A stretch of DNA of 64,000 bases from RGIG5579 sp045602025 (lineage in GTDB: Bacteria; Bacillota; Clostridia; Oscillospirales; SIG627). Positions 52,424 to 61,450 of the stretch are shown here, piece by piece. The notes below the pieces were generated by a model, which worked only from the letters and a program-made list of their open reading frames with translations, was not told the DNA's origin and ran no database searches. Every line of letters begins with the position of its first letter. Within the stretch, counting starts at the first letter, position 1. Position numbers and translations under genes: made by a program. Location of the stretch: assembly GCA_045602025.1 (NCBI GenBank), contig JAZSAT010000038.1, forward strand, positions 71,100 to 135,099, written 5' to 3'.

Positions 52424-55400
52424 TTATCTTGCCTGATTCTCTCTTCTCTTTCTTTCGTAAAGAGTGGTGGTGATCAAACCGCCGCTGCTGACAAAGAGAA
52501 GTGCAAACCACAGATACAGATTTGCCTGATCGCCGGTCTGAGGAACGCCGGGATTCTGAGGATCTGCAGGATTCTGAGGATCTGCGGGATTCTGAGGAAC
52601 ATGGAAGGGATTGACCACTTCATTGGTAATGTAGGTGTTCTTTCCTTCTAAAACAGTTGCCTCGTTCTTCACATCGGCATTTTCATCCAGAACCTTTACC
52701 TGAAAGCTTACAGTCACTTCTTTTCCTTCTTCCACCAAAAGGGTCCAGAGAAGACAACCGTTTGCATAAACACCGCCGTTATCGGCAGAACCTTCTACAT
52801 AGACCGTATTCTGAGGAACGGTATCCATGATCGTAATGTATGCCTCTTCCTTCGCGGTATTCTTGTAGCGAATGGTGTATACCAGAACATCGCCTGCTTC
52901 AACCTTTTTGCCGTCGATATTGATCTGAGGATCATTTTCCTTGAAGACCTTCTTTTCCACTTCGTCTTCTACGGTGTAATTGGTGACCCACTTGCTTTCG
53001 TAATCATTGGTGCCGTCGTTTGCGGTAGCCTTGTTACGAATGGTCTCTGCGCCGATGTTTTCGTTGACGCGCACCTTAAAGGAAACGGAAATTTCACCCC
53101 AAGCGGGAATATCCTTCAGATCCCAAAGAAGCTTGCCGCCGGAATATACACCGCCGTTATCGGCAGAGCCTTCCACATAGGTAGTGCCTTCGGGAATGGC
53201 ATCGACGATCTTTACATCCGCATCGTTTCCTTCTGCGTTGATGAAGGTAAGCTTATACAGGATCTCGTCCTTTGCGTAAACCTTCTTGCCGTCAATGCTT
53301 ACGGTAGGATCCTCTGCGAAAAATACTTCTTTCTCCAGCTTTTCTTCCACCGTGTGGTTTACGACCTCATTGGTTCGATAGGTGTTGACACCGTCCAGAA
53401 CCACTGCGATGTTGGCAACGATCTCCTGGGTCTTTTCAACCTTCACGGTAAAGGAAACGGTTACGCTTTCGTCCTTTGCCACATTCAAGATCCAGCTTAA
53501 ATGAGTACCGAGGTAGGTGCCGCCGTGAGAAGCGGAGCCGGGAACATAAGTGGTATATTCGGGAATGGTATCCATAATGTCTACCACAACATTTTCGCCG
53601 GTAAAGTTTCTGTAGGTGATAAAGTAGGTGATCTCTTCCCCTGCCTTCACCTTGGAGCCGTCGATATTGACCGTGGTATCCGCAGCCTTGTAAACTTCCT
53701 TCTCGGTCACTTCCTCAAAGGTAGCGTTGATAAAGTAGGTATCTACCGAAACCTGTGCATCGGAAGGAGTGGAAATACCCGTATCCACATCAGTAATGAC
53801 TGCTTTCAGCTGTCCGTCGCCGATATCGTTAACACGAACGGTAAATCTGTGGATCTCTCTGTCGTAAACAATACCATCGATGGGATTTTCGGTATCTTCC
53901 GCTACCGCAAAGTAGTAAACGCCGGCAGTATCAAATTCCTGTTCGAAGAAGAAGGTATCGCTGATCTTCTGAGAGGTCAGTGTCACGCTCTTTGCGGGAA
54001 GAATCTGAGTTCCCTTGGTGATATCGAAATCACTTCCGGTCTGATAGAATCTGAAGTCAAATTTCTTGTCTTCGGTAATATCCCCTTCCAGGAGCTTGGT
54101 GCCGTTAAAGCGAGCCTTGGCCTTTTCTGCCTTGTAATTGTTCTCAAAGCGGATGCCGCCTGTGATCGGGTTGCCGTTCTGATCCTCTAAGGTAACGGAA
54201 TCTACCTTCAGCTTTGCATTGTCATCCACAATACGGATCTTCACGGTAATGGGATGGTCTGCACCGATATAATCCACGCCCTTGGAGCCTACAGCAGGTC
54301 TTACTTCTTCCACAGTGTAGGTATAGGTGCCGGCTCTGGTAAAGGAAACGGGAGCAAAGCGGAAGGTGCCGTCTGCCTTGTTCTTCACGGTCTCAAGCTT
54401 GGTCTTGCCGCTGCCTGTTACCTCATACAGCTCGAAAGAGAATTCTTCATTTCTCGGAGATCTTCCGTGAAGGACCTTCGTACCGCTGAGCACATGCTCG
54501 GTTTCTTCTGCGCGATATTCATTCACAAATACAATGCCGCCTGTGGTATCGCTGTTATGACCGATCTTGTTGATGGAAACATTCTGAACCTTAAGGTTTT
54601 CGCCGTCTACACCAACCTCCACGATCACATGGTAGTGAATGGTGTCATAAGTCATACCTTTTGCGCCGAGAACGCTTTCCTTAACAGAGTAGTAATAAGT
54701 GCCTACCTTGTCGTAGGTAATTTCCGTAAAGGAGAAGTTTTTCCCGTTATTTCTGACGGTTTCCTTCGGAGTAGCAGAAGGATCGAGGGTGAAGGTGGCA
54801 TCTGTCTCGAAAAGCTTGAATTCAAATTCACCGTCGCGAATATCTCTGCCGAAAAGGACCTTTTCACCGCGAATGGTGCGAGAGGTAGCATTCAATGCAT
54901 AGGTATTACGGAATTCTGCGGTATCGGTATCCGCACCGTCGATCTGAACAGCGGAGGTAAGAACGCCGCCCGTTTCCGTCACGGTAACGGTAATATTGCG
55001 GGGAACCGCATCATACTGCATACCGGGAAGACCTTCGTTCTTCTCGGTCAGGGTATAGGTGTAAGTGCCTACGGTAAGCTCGTTCAAGCGGATGGTGGCC
55101 TCACCGGTTGCGTCGGTGGTAAAAGTCTTATTTGCGATCACCGTGCTGTCGCCGACGGGCTTTGTCACATTGACAAGCTCAAAGTGGAACATATTCAGGG
55201 GGAGATCAACGCCGGTCAGGTTTGTCAAATACTTTTTAATGTTGATGTCTGCGTGGGTTCTTTGTACATCATAGGTATTTACAAAGTTTTTGGTAACCGT
55301 GTTGCCGCTGACTGCGGTATTGCCCACATTTTCCACCGTGTATTCCAGGATGCCGTTGGCATCGGTATCGGTAATGCGAACCACAAAGAGACCTCTGGAG

Positions 55401-58400
55401 GAATCGTAGCTCATACCGTCGGTATTGCCGCTCTTTTCCGTTACCATAAAATAGTGTTCGCCGATTTCTAAGGGAGAAGTGAGAACATCCATCAGTTTAA
55501 AGGTGTATGTTCCGTTGTTCTTTGCCTTCTGTTCGGCAAGGACGGTGTAAGAACCGACACTTCCGTTTGCCCCGGGGATATACTCGCTGAGAACAAAGGT
55601 AAAGTCTTCGTCTGCGGTATAGGTGCCGTTGATATCGTTTACCGTCTTGGTACCGGTAATGGTAACATTGGGCTTAATGGGAGTATTTTTGTAAATGTTG
55701 ACAAAGTGAGCATCGTGGTCACCGTCGGGTGCGATGGTACCGCTGATGCGACCTGCAGGATCGTTGGTATATCCTTCAACATTTGAGGTTTCCGTTACGG
55801 TGTAAGAGGTGCCTGCGGGAAGATCCATCACCGTAATGGATTCGGTATCCTTCAAAACCACTTCAAAGCTGCCGTCATCAAGAACGGTAACCTTATCTCC
55901 CGCAAAGAGAGATGCATTGGTCTTATCTACCTTATATTCCTTACCTTTCAGTTCTATGGGAAGCTGTACCTTAAAGGTAAATGCTTTATCTGCCATTGCA
56001 GAAGGAATGGTATCGAAATCATGGTCAACATCCTTAACAACAGTCAGATCGCCGTATTTATAAGGAGCATTTCTCACGATGGCGGAAACAAACTGAGGAG
56101 TGCCGTTTAAAACCTCCGCTACCGTGGGTACGGTCACGCGGTCAGTCTTACTTTCAATATAGTAAGGTGCATCTGTGGGAACCTCTTCGCCAATGAGGCA
56201 TTCGGTTCCTTCGGGAATGCCGTCGATGTATACGGTCTCGCCCGCCTTGACGCCTACGGAAAGAACATTGCCCACATAAGTAAAGGGAACATCATTGCCG
56301 TTTTCATCTACAACTCCGGGATTTGCGCCGGGAGAAAGCATGGTAACGGTCAGGGTGTAAATATCATCCGGATCGCCGATGGCTTCGGTAACGCGCTTAG
56401 TCAGAGCGATACCGGTATCGATCTTCACGGTAATCTTACCGTTGTTACCAAGCCATACGACCACATCGTTTCCGTTGTGCACGGTGGCGGTATCGTGAGT
56501 ATATTCGGGAACGAAGCTATGCTCTGCAGTGCCGGTCACATTGCTTGCGCCCTTAGATACCAGCATGTTGTGAAGTCGGCTGGTGCGGAGAGATTCCATA
56601 CCCAAAACCGCATAAATTTCAGCCTGGGGATTTAATGCCTTATATGCATTTACAGTGCTTTCTACCTGGGAAAGTTCTACCGCCTTGCCGCCGTTTAAAT
56701 AAACTTCCTTATCGGCATCGTAGAAGGCGATGGATTCCTTCATGTATTTCCAGTCGTTATATACCAGATAGGTTACTTCCTCTGCTGCGGTAGGAGCATC
56801 GGTGCCGGAGGGCGTGGGATGGAAATAGGTCACATAGGTATAAACCTTGTCGCTATCCTTTGCTGCCTTGTATGCATCATAAGTCATCCAGGTAAGGTCG
56901 TACTTACTTTCATTCCAGACAATTCCGTATTCGTCATTTTCAGGGATGGTAACTTCATTTCCGCTTGCCTTGTCGGTGATCTTTGTAAAGATACCCTGAT
57001 TGGACTGATGATAGTAGTATCTGTTTTCCTTGGAGGGCTTAAAGCCTGCATGCGCATCACCCTTGACTATGGTCTGTCCTTCAGGAGGATTCATCACACC
57101 AAAGCGGTTGGAATAGAAGGAAACCGTTCCGTTTTCGCTGGGATAGCCCTGGATCTTAGAAACATCGATCTCGCCGTTTGGAAGAAGGATCTCGGAGGAG
57201 ATGCCTACGGTGTAGAACACGCGAAGGGGCTCCTGGAGGATCTCGGTAATGGTGGCAGAGGTTTCTTCTCCGATGGTCTCGGAAACTACCTGCTCCAAAA
57301 TGATCGGGAGGATCTCACGGTCAATTTCCACCTGAAGCTTCTGAGTACCGTCAATCTCTTTCGTTACGGAGATCTTAATATCGCTGGCAGTATTCCAATT
57401 TTCACCAGTGGTGGGGTTCGTGCCGCTTCTTTCGTCTACGGAATAAGTGCCGTCAGCATTTTTGATCACGCTGTAAGAAGAACCAAACAGAGAAATGGTC
57501 TGGATCTCCTTTACTTCCATGTACTGACCGATAAAGTCCACATAGATCAAAGGATAATTGATCTCGCCCGTGCCGCCGGAGACGGTGGTGCTATTGGAAA
57601 TGGGGTTAAATACACCGGAGGAGAGCTCTTCGTAGATCTGCTGGAAGGTGTCCTCCAGATCAGCGCTGGATACATCAAAGTAGGTATCGGCATAGTTGAT
57701 GTTTGCCCCGATCTTGGCATCGGTGATCAAGCCGTTCTGCTTGGGATAATTGTGATCGAAGGTCCAGCCGCTGTAGCTTACATCCTGTCCTGTTTTCCAG
57801 GTCTGAAAAGACTCGTAAGCTCTTCTCACATCGTTGTTTGAATTTCTGGCATTAAAGCCGTTTGTGCTGTCTGCGGGGTTCATGAGAAGTCTTGCCACAA
57901 CATTGGTGGAAACATCCACGCCAACGGTGTATACGGTAGCATCCTTCTTATAATTTTCTTCGATCTTGGTCTTGGTATAAGCTGCGTTTAAAAGGGTGCT
58001 CAGATAAAGATTTCTGCCGCTCGCACCGGTTCCGTCCTTGCCGCTGTGAGATTGGATCTCATAAAAGCCTTCCTGGCTTGCACGGTTTGCCTGGCCGTCG
58101 GTCAAAACGATGGCAATGGGAACACGGCCGTCAACGCCGGTAGCATTTGCTAAGATGTTAAAACCTCTGTCAATACCGGACTGCAGGTTCGTGCCCATGG
58201 TATAGCCGCTATCCTTACCAAGAACAGTTCTGTTGTTGTCGTAAGCGGTTACAACACCTGCATCGGAAGAACCGTTGTTATAATAATCGGTAACCACAAG
58301 GTCGATGCCGTTTGTGTATTTTGCCAAAGGAAGAACGGTTTCGCTGTCTCTGTTATAGGTAACGATGGCAATGCGCACATCGTGAAGCATCGCAAGGTCA

Positions 58401-58873
58401 TCAAGCAGTCCGTTTGCCGCAGCAATGGTACGCTCAAGACGGGTCACGCCGCCATCGTCCTCATCGTCCATAGAAGTAGAGGTGTCCAAAACCAGAACCA
58501 CATCCATCGGGCCGGTAGAGGTGATGGTTTCTTTTGTGGTCATGGTAGAGCCGAGGGCGGAAAAAACGATCTGGAAAGCCTCGTCCTCCTCCAGAGCTAC
58601 CCGGAAGGAGTCGCCGTTTCCGAGATTTGCAGTGTCACCGTTTTTAAAAACGGATTTATCCACCCACATGCGGCCTGCATAGCGGTTGCCGTCCGTATCG
58701 GTTCCCATCATGTGTTCCCAGCTGTCTGCCGTACCGGGATCGGTAACGGTTCCCGTAATGTGGGCTCTGGAAAGGGAAGATGCCGCAAATACGCTCAGCG
58801 GCAAATAAGAAAGGAGCATTACCAGTGCCAGGAACATGCTCAGCATTCTTTGGGAAAATCTTTTCTTTGTCAT
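52424..58873 (-). CDS. Giant VWA/pilin-domain adhesin with VPQTG sortase anchor
   Basis: 2,149 residues from the ATG at 58873 (AAGGAGG upstream; the longer frame is a shadow). Signal peptide, cleaved near VFA-AS at residue 30. A von Willebrand A domain with intact MIDAS (VLVLDTSTS at 126-134, VLTDGQ later) fills about residues 120-450. From about 900 come five or six repeats of the Spy0128/Cna-type pilin domain (for example GEKVLFGRDIRDGEFEFKL, GTKVLHGRSPRNEEFSFEL, GTKLLEGDITEDKKFDFRF). Three DUF11-like repeats follow (IDGKKVxAxD ... YVEGSADNGGVY). The end is a PQNPAD linker, VPQTGD, a membrane helix and RKRRENQAR. It should be a wall-anchored adhesin or pilus tip. No sortase gene is nearby. 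Confidence 0.93.
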   Translation of the reverse strand: MTKKRFSQRMLSMFLALVMLLSYLPLSVFAASSLSRAHITGTVTDPGTADSWEHMMGTDTDGNRYAGRMWVDKSVFKNGDTANLGNGDSFRVALEEDEAFQIVFSALGSTMTTKETITSTGPMDVVLVLDTSTSMDDEDDGGVTRLERTIAAANGLLDDLAMLHDVRIAIVTYNRDSETVLPLAKYTNGIDLVVTDYYNNGSSDAGVVTAYDNNRTVLGKDSGYTMGTNLQSGIDRGFNILANATGVDGRVPIAIVLTDGQANRASQEGFYEIQSHSGKDGTGASGRNLYLSTLLNAAYTKTKIEENYKKDATVYTVGVDVSTNVVARLLMNPADSTNGFNARNSNNDVRRAYESFQTWKTGQDVSYSGWTFDHNYPKQNGLITDAKIGANINYADTYFDVSSADLEDTFQQIYEELSSGVFNPISNSTTVSGGTGEINYPLIYVDFIGQYMEVKEIQTISLFGSSYSVIKNADGTYSVDERSGTNPTTGENWNTASDIKISVTKEIDGTQKLQVEIDREILPIILEQVVSETIGEETSATITEILQEPLRVFYTVGISSEILLPNGEIDVSKIQGYPSENGTVSFYSNRFGVMNPPEGQTIVKGDAHAGFKPSKENRYYYHQSNQGIFTKITDKASGNEVTIPENDEYGIVWNESKYDLTWMTYDAYKAAKDSDKVYTYVTYFHPTPSGTDAPTAAEEVTYLVYNDWKYMKESIAFYDADKEVYLNGGKAVELSQVESTVNAYKALNPQAEIYAVLGMESLRTSRLHNMLVSKGASNVTGTAEHSFVPEYTHDTATVHNGNDVVVWLGNNGKITVKIDTGIALTKRVTEAIGDPDDIYTLTVTMLSPGANPGVVDENGNDVPFTYVGNVLSVGVKAGETVYIDGIPEGTECLIGEEVPTDAPYYIESKTDRVTVPTVAEVLNGTPQFVSAIVRNAPYKYGDLTVVKDVDHDFDTIPSAMADKAFTFKVQLPIELKGKEYKVDKTNASLFAGDKVTVLDDGSFEVVLKDTESITVMDLPAGTSYTVTETSNVEGYTNDPAGRISGTIAPDGDHDAHFVNIYKNTPIKPNVTITGTKTVNDINGTYTADEDFTFVLSEYIPGANGSVGSYTVLAEQKAKNNGTYTFKLMDVLTSPLEIGEHYFMVTEKSGNTDGMSYDSSRGLFVVRITDTDANGILEYTVENVGNTAVSGNTVTKNFVNTYDVQRTHADINIKKYLTNLTGVDLPLNMFHFELVNVTKPVGDSTVIANKTFTTDATGEATIRLNELTVGTYTYTLTEKNEGLPGMQYDAVPRNITVTVTETGGVLTSAVQIDGADTDTAEFRNTYALNATSRTIRGEKVLFGRDIRDGEFEFKLFETDATFTLDPSATPKETVRNNGKNFSFTEITYDKVGTYYYSVKESVLGAKGMTYDTIHYHVIVEVGVDGENLKVQNVSINKIGHNSDTTGGIVFVNEYRAEETEHVLSGTKVLHGRSPRNEEFSFELYEVTGSGKTKLETVKNKADGTFRFAPVSFTRAGTYTYTVEEVRPAVGSKGVDYIGADHPITVKIRIVDDNAKLKVDSVTLEDQNGNPITGGIRFENNYKAEKAKARFNGTKLLEGDITEDKKFDFRFYQTGSDFDITKGTQILPAKSVTLTSQKISDTFFFEQEFDTAGVYYFAVAEDTENPIDGIVYDREIHRFTVRVNDIGDGQLKAVITDVDTGISTPSDAQVSVDTYFINATFEEVTEKEVYKAADTTVNIDGSKVKAGEEITYFITYRNFTGENVVVDIMDTIPEYTTYVPGSASHGGTYLGTHLSWILNVAKDESVTVSFTVKVEKTQEIVANIAVVLDGVNTYRTNEVVNHTVEEKLEKEVFFAEDPTVSIDGKKVYAKDEILYKLTFINAEGNDADVKIVDAIPEGTTYVEGSADNGGVYSGGKLLWDLKDIPAWGEISVSFKVRVNENIGAETIRNKATANDGTNDYESKWVTNYTVEDEVEKKVFKENDPQINIDGKKVEAGDVLVYTIRYKNTAKEEAYITIMDTVPQNTVYVEGSADNGGVYANGCLLWTLLVEEGKEVTVSFQVKVLDENADVKNEATVLEGKNTYITNEVVNPFHVPQNPADPQNPADPQNPGVPQTGDQANLYLWFALLFVSSGGLITTTLYERKRRENQAR
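52551..52604 (-). repeat. 18-bp tandem repeat encoding PQNPAD
   Basis: Three consecutive 18-nt units (GGATTCTGAGGATCTGCA and close variants) encode the Pro-rich wall-spanning linker before the VPQTG motif (52532-52546). Copy number could vary between strains. Confidence 0.85.
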
Positions 58874-58929
58874 TTTGTTATCCTCCTTGGGAATTCTCTT
58901 TTTTATAATATAATGGTGAATTTTTCTCG

Positions 58930-59304
58930 CTATTCGTTTTGCCACTGTCGGTCCTCTTTTTTGTTTTCGGGGCAGCTGCAGATCCCGAGCATCTCCTCGC
59001 AGTGCTGATAAAAGGAGCATTCTTCGCAAGTGCTGTTTTCATCTCTTTCACCGCCGAAGTGCCTACAGGGCATCTGAATTGCCGTAACAAACGGGACGCC
59101 TTCTTCTGTATATTGAGGCTCCCTGATAAAATCCGGGTAGATTTCAATGGGCTCGGCAAATCTGCTGTTCCGATCGGATTCTTCGTAGAATCCGTACCGT
59201 ATTTCAAATCGCTTTCCATATATTTCTATGATCTTAAAAAGATCGCCTTCCTTCGGTGAAGAGATGCTCTTCTCTCCGCCTGAGGAAAATAATTTCGTTA
59301 ACAT
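58930..59304 (-). CDS. Small Cys-rich hypothetical protein
   Basis: 124 residues from the ATG at 59304 (AAAGGAG upstream). The first 70 residues look like a small beta domain (EGDLFKIIEIYGKRFEIRYGFYEESDRNSRF). The C-terminal part is Cys-rich: CRHFGGERDENSTCEECSFYQHC and MLGICSCPENKKEDR, seven cysteines with CxxC and CxC spacing that could bind zinc or an Fe-S cluster. I do not recognise the family. It lies 57 nt upstream of the adhesin gene in the same direction and may share its transcript. Confidence 0.68.
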   Translation of the reverse strand: MLTKLFSSGGEKSISSPKEGDLFKIIEIYGKRFEIRYGFYEESDRNSRFAEPIEIYPDFIREPQYTEEGVPFVTAIQMPCRHFGGERDENSTCEECSFYQHCEEMLGICSCPENKKEDRQWQNE

Positions 59305-59337
59305 TTTTTCTCCTTTCAGCATAAAGCAAAAAGAAAA

Positions 59338-59375
59338 TCTGCCATACGCTATCGAGCTGATAACAGTATAGCAGA
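59338..59375. promoter_or_regulatory. Imperfect dyad over a candidate -10 box
   Basis: TCTGC(C)ATAC ... GTAT(A)GCAGA with inner GCTATC/GATAAC forms a 38-bp near-palindrome upstream of the Cys-rich gene. The left-reading strand carries TATACT (59365-59370 region) inside it. It could be an operator or an RNA hairpin; which one cannot be told. Confidence 0.45.
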
Positions 59376-59524
59376 CCTTCATTTTCTTGGGTATTACCTA
59401 AAAAGGGAAAAAAAGTACAAACTTTTCAAGAGAAAATTTTCCTTCACATAACTTTTTCGCCGCTTTCGGATACACCGATTTTTTAAAAATATAACTTTTT
59501 TGACGGATTTTGGTTATATGCCGT

Positions 59525-60781
59525 TTAAAGGATCGCCGCAAAATCCTCGCGCTCCAGACCGCTCCTTTGCTTGATGGTTCGAATGGCCTGCTTCACCCCG
59601 GAAACAGACATATTCATTCTCCGTCCGATCTCCGCATCGCTCAGTTTAAAAGCGGCAAGGCGGGCAATGGCACGGTTCTGCTCGGAGAGATTGGCAATGA
59701 TCTGCCGGCCCGTGATCTTACTGCCAAGCTTGTACCAGTTTGCCACATAAATTTTAAACAGTCGGTTCACCTCAGCCCAGGCCGCCTCATCCACAAGACG
59801 CAGTCTTCTTTCGATCAAAGGTCCGATAATACGGCAATACTCTGCAAGAAGACCGTAAAAACGGTCGGGCAAGGCAAGTGCAATTGCCTTATCAATATGG
59901 CTCATCGCCTTTTCTTCGTTTTTGCTGTAGTGATAGGTAACGGCGCAGGTCAGGCGCAGATAGATCTCCGCGATCACCGTTTCATCTGCCATAGCCTGAG
60001 AGATCATAGGCTCAATGGTGGCAGGCAAAAGTCCCATCAGTGCAAGACCTGTAATGCCCTCCAGCTCTATGGTCTTGGATGCGATTCCATGGCCCGCGGC
60101 ATAAAGATACTTGGCATAATACACCTTGGCAGCCGGAAGAGAATCCTTGTGCAAAAGCTCAAAGCAGCCTGTTTTAAACCAATCGGGGAACTCCTTTACA
60201 TCGTAAAGCATACTGTCTACGGCGCAGATACAAAGAGTCAGAATCTCCCGGTCCTTATCATCCTTCGCTTTCGCCTCGGAAATATGGATCTTAGCCTTGC
60301 GCCACATTTCAAGATCTCCCCGCCAGATAGCACACTGAGCCAAAAGCATCCCTGCGGAAAGCACCGCATAAAAGCCCGAATGCTTTTCCAAAAGATAATT
60401 TGCACTTTCATATACCGCATCGATCTCCCCTTGGGAATAAGCGATCTCCGCAGCGAAAAGGGTCTGAGCCTCGTGGTTGCCCGCAAGGTCAACGATGGCC
60501 TGTTCCCCGCAGCCCGGCGTGTGGTAAAGGCTTGTCATATGCAAAAAGGGTGTCTTTCTCGGCATGGGCATATCCAGATAGCTTTGCTGAAGCTGGGAAG
60601 CTCGTCCCATTTTTGTTCTGCCGTCGATCGGGCGCACCGTATCCCGCGGGATCATCCAGTCGCGGCCCATACGCACCACCCCGGGGATCCTCCCCTCTGC
60701 ACAAAGCTTCTGCACTCGCCTTACGGAAATATCCCATTTCTCCGCTGCCTCTTTGATTTGAATATACTCTTTTGTATCCAT
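59525..60781 (-). CDS. Two-HTH regulator: MerR/excisionase-like head, LuxR-like tail
   Basis: 418 residues from the ATG at 60781 (GAGGGG upstream). Residues 5-45 form a winged-helix like that of excisionase/MerR proteins (YIQIKEAAEKWDISVRRVQKLCAEGRIPGVVRMGRDWMIP). Residues about 100-330 are alpha-helical with TPR-like pairs (AQTLFAAEIAYSQGEIDAVYESANYLLEKHSGF). The C-terminal 65 residues are a LuxR/GerE-type HTH: NLSEQNRAIARLAAFKLSDAEIGRRMNMSVSGVKQAIRTIKQRSG. It is probably a transcription regulator with helical sensor domain. Four 23-bp-spaced dyads lie in its own leader (60821-60902), suggesting self-control. Confidence 0.8.
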   Translation of the reverse strand: MDTKEYIQIKEAAEKWDISVRRVQKLCAEGRIPGVVRMGRDWMIPRDTVRPIDGRTKMGRASQLQQSYLDMPMPRKTPFLHMTSLYHTPGCGEQAIVDLAGNHEAQTLFAAEIAYSQGEIDAVYESANYLLEKHSGFYAVLSAGMLLAQCAIWRGDLEMWRKAKIHISEAKAKDDKDREILTLCICAVDSMLYDVKEFPDWFKTGCFELLHKDSLPAAKVYYAKYLYAAGHGIASKTIELEGITGLALMGLLPATIEPMISQAMADETVIAEIYLRLTCAVTYHYSKNEEKAMSHIDKAIALALPDRFYGLLAEYCRIIGPLIERRLRLVDEAAWAEVNRLFKIYVANWYKLGSKITGRQIIANLSEQNRAIARLAAFKLSDAEIGRRMNMSVSGVKQAIRTIKQRSGLEREDFAAIL

Positions 60782-60820
60782 TTTTCCCCTCTTTTGCCTT
60801 CGGCCTTTCTCTACGCAATG

Positions 60821-60902
60821 TTCGTCAGACGACAAATGCATTATTCGCCAAGCGTCCGTTATATCATTCGTCAAACGACTATTGTTTTATTCGTCAAGCG
60901 TC
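60821..60902. repeat. Four 13-bp dyads at exact 23-bp spacing
   Basis: TTCGTCAGACGAC (60821), TTCGCCAAGCGTC (60844), TTCGTCAAACGAC (60867) and TTCGTCAAGCGTC (60890) start exactly 23 bp apart. Each has an inner dyad CGT/CGC-CAA/CAG-ACG/GCG. The base changes T to C and A to G in the second copy keep the pairing. They lie between the promoter (60916-60943) and the start codon of the two-HTH regulator. Confidence 0.88.
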
Positions 60903-60915
60903 TTTTATACCTTCC

Positions 60916-60943
60916 ATTATACTCCTTTTTTGAAAAGATGCAA
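60916..60943 (-). promoter_or_regulatory. Sigma-A promoter of the two-HTH regulator
   Basis: Left-reading TTGCAT (60938-60943), 16 nt, TATAAT (60916-60921). The transcript would start near 60909 and contain the four dyads in a leader of about 128 nt. Confidence 0.72.
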
Positions 60944-60976
60944 GTACTTTTTTGGGAAAATATAAACACAAAATAA

Positions 60977-61002
60977 AAAAGCCGCACTCTGGCGGCTTTT
61001 TT
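60977..61002. terminator. Bidirectional terminator
   Basis: AAAAAAGCCGC (60975-60985 region) pairs with GCGGCTTTTTT across ACTCTG. It lies between the hairpin arrays and the two-HTH regulator promoter. Confidence 0.82.
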
Positions 61003-61024
61003 ACGTAAAGAGTGGTAAAGGGGT

Positions 61025-61140
61025 AACATCATTGGGCGTCAGCCCACATCGTTTTGTGTCCGCAAGCGGAATGATGTTTTCGCCAAGCGAAAAATGATGT
61101 TGACCGCAAGCGGTCAAACGATGTTGTGTCCTGCGGACAC
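61025..61140. repeat. Hairpin array 2a (ATGATGTT linker)
   Basis: Five hairpins of unrelated stems: TGGGC/GCCCA (61033-61046), TCCGC/GCGGA (61059-61070), TTTTCGC/GCGAAAA (61077-61093), TTGACCGC/GCGGTCAA (61100-61117), GTGTCC/GGACAC (61126-61140). Joined by AACATCAT (61025) and ACATCGTT (left) and by the reverse complement ATGATGTT (61071, 61094) and ACGATGTT (61118). No coding capacity is supported. With array 2b it fills the 61.0-61.34 kb gap between two terminators. Confidence 0.85.
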
Positions 61141-61177
61141 AAACACAAAAATGCAAACCACTAAAAACCTTGATTTT

Positions 61178-61338
61178 AATGAAATCGTTCGCTTTGCTCA
61201 CGATGAAATCCGTGTTCCACGGATGAAATCTGCTTCGCAGATGAAATTAAATCCACCCATCCGGCGGCGAGCCGGATTTCATCTCCGCAGGAGATTTCAT
61301 CATCAAAGATGATTTCGCCCACCTGCAAGGGTGGATTT
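61178..61338. repeat. Hairpin array 2b (GATGAAATC linker)
   Basis: Linker GATGAAATC or close variants at 61178, 61202, 61222 and 61240, then its reverse complement GATTTCATC at 61275 and 61293 and a partial at 61311. Short hairpins between them: CCGTG/CACGG, CTGC/GCAG, CCGGC/GCCGG, TCTCC/GGAGA and ATCATC/GATGAT. A long-range pair AAATCCACCC (61249-61258) with GGGTGGATTT (61329-61338) encloses the right half. Different linker from array 2a, same architecture. Confidence 0.85.
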
Positions 61339-61343
61339 AGTTG

Positions 61344-61379
61344 AAAAAAGGACTTCACTTTTCGTGAAGTCCTTTTTTC
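61344..61379. terminator. Bidirectional terminator
   Basis: AAAAAAGGACTTCAC (61344-61358) and GTGAAGTCCTTTTTT (61364-61378), loop TTTTC. Very strong; separates array 2b from the XRE gene that reads toward it. Confidence 0.93.
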
Positions 61380-61450
61380 TGGGCCCGACACTCAAAATGG
61401 AACCGGTCGAAAAACCTGATTTTCTATCAAATTGTAGTTTTTTAATTAAT

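Noticed and set aside
61176..61391. A 71-codon left-reading frame across array 2b
   Set aside because: It is again a translation of repeat DNA and runs into a terminator; no ribosome site or family resemblance.
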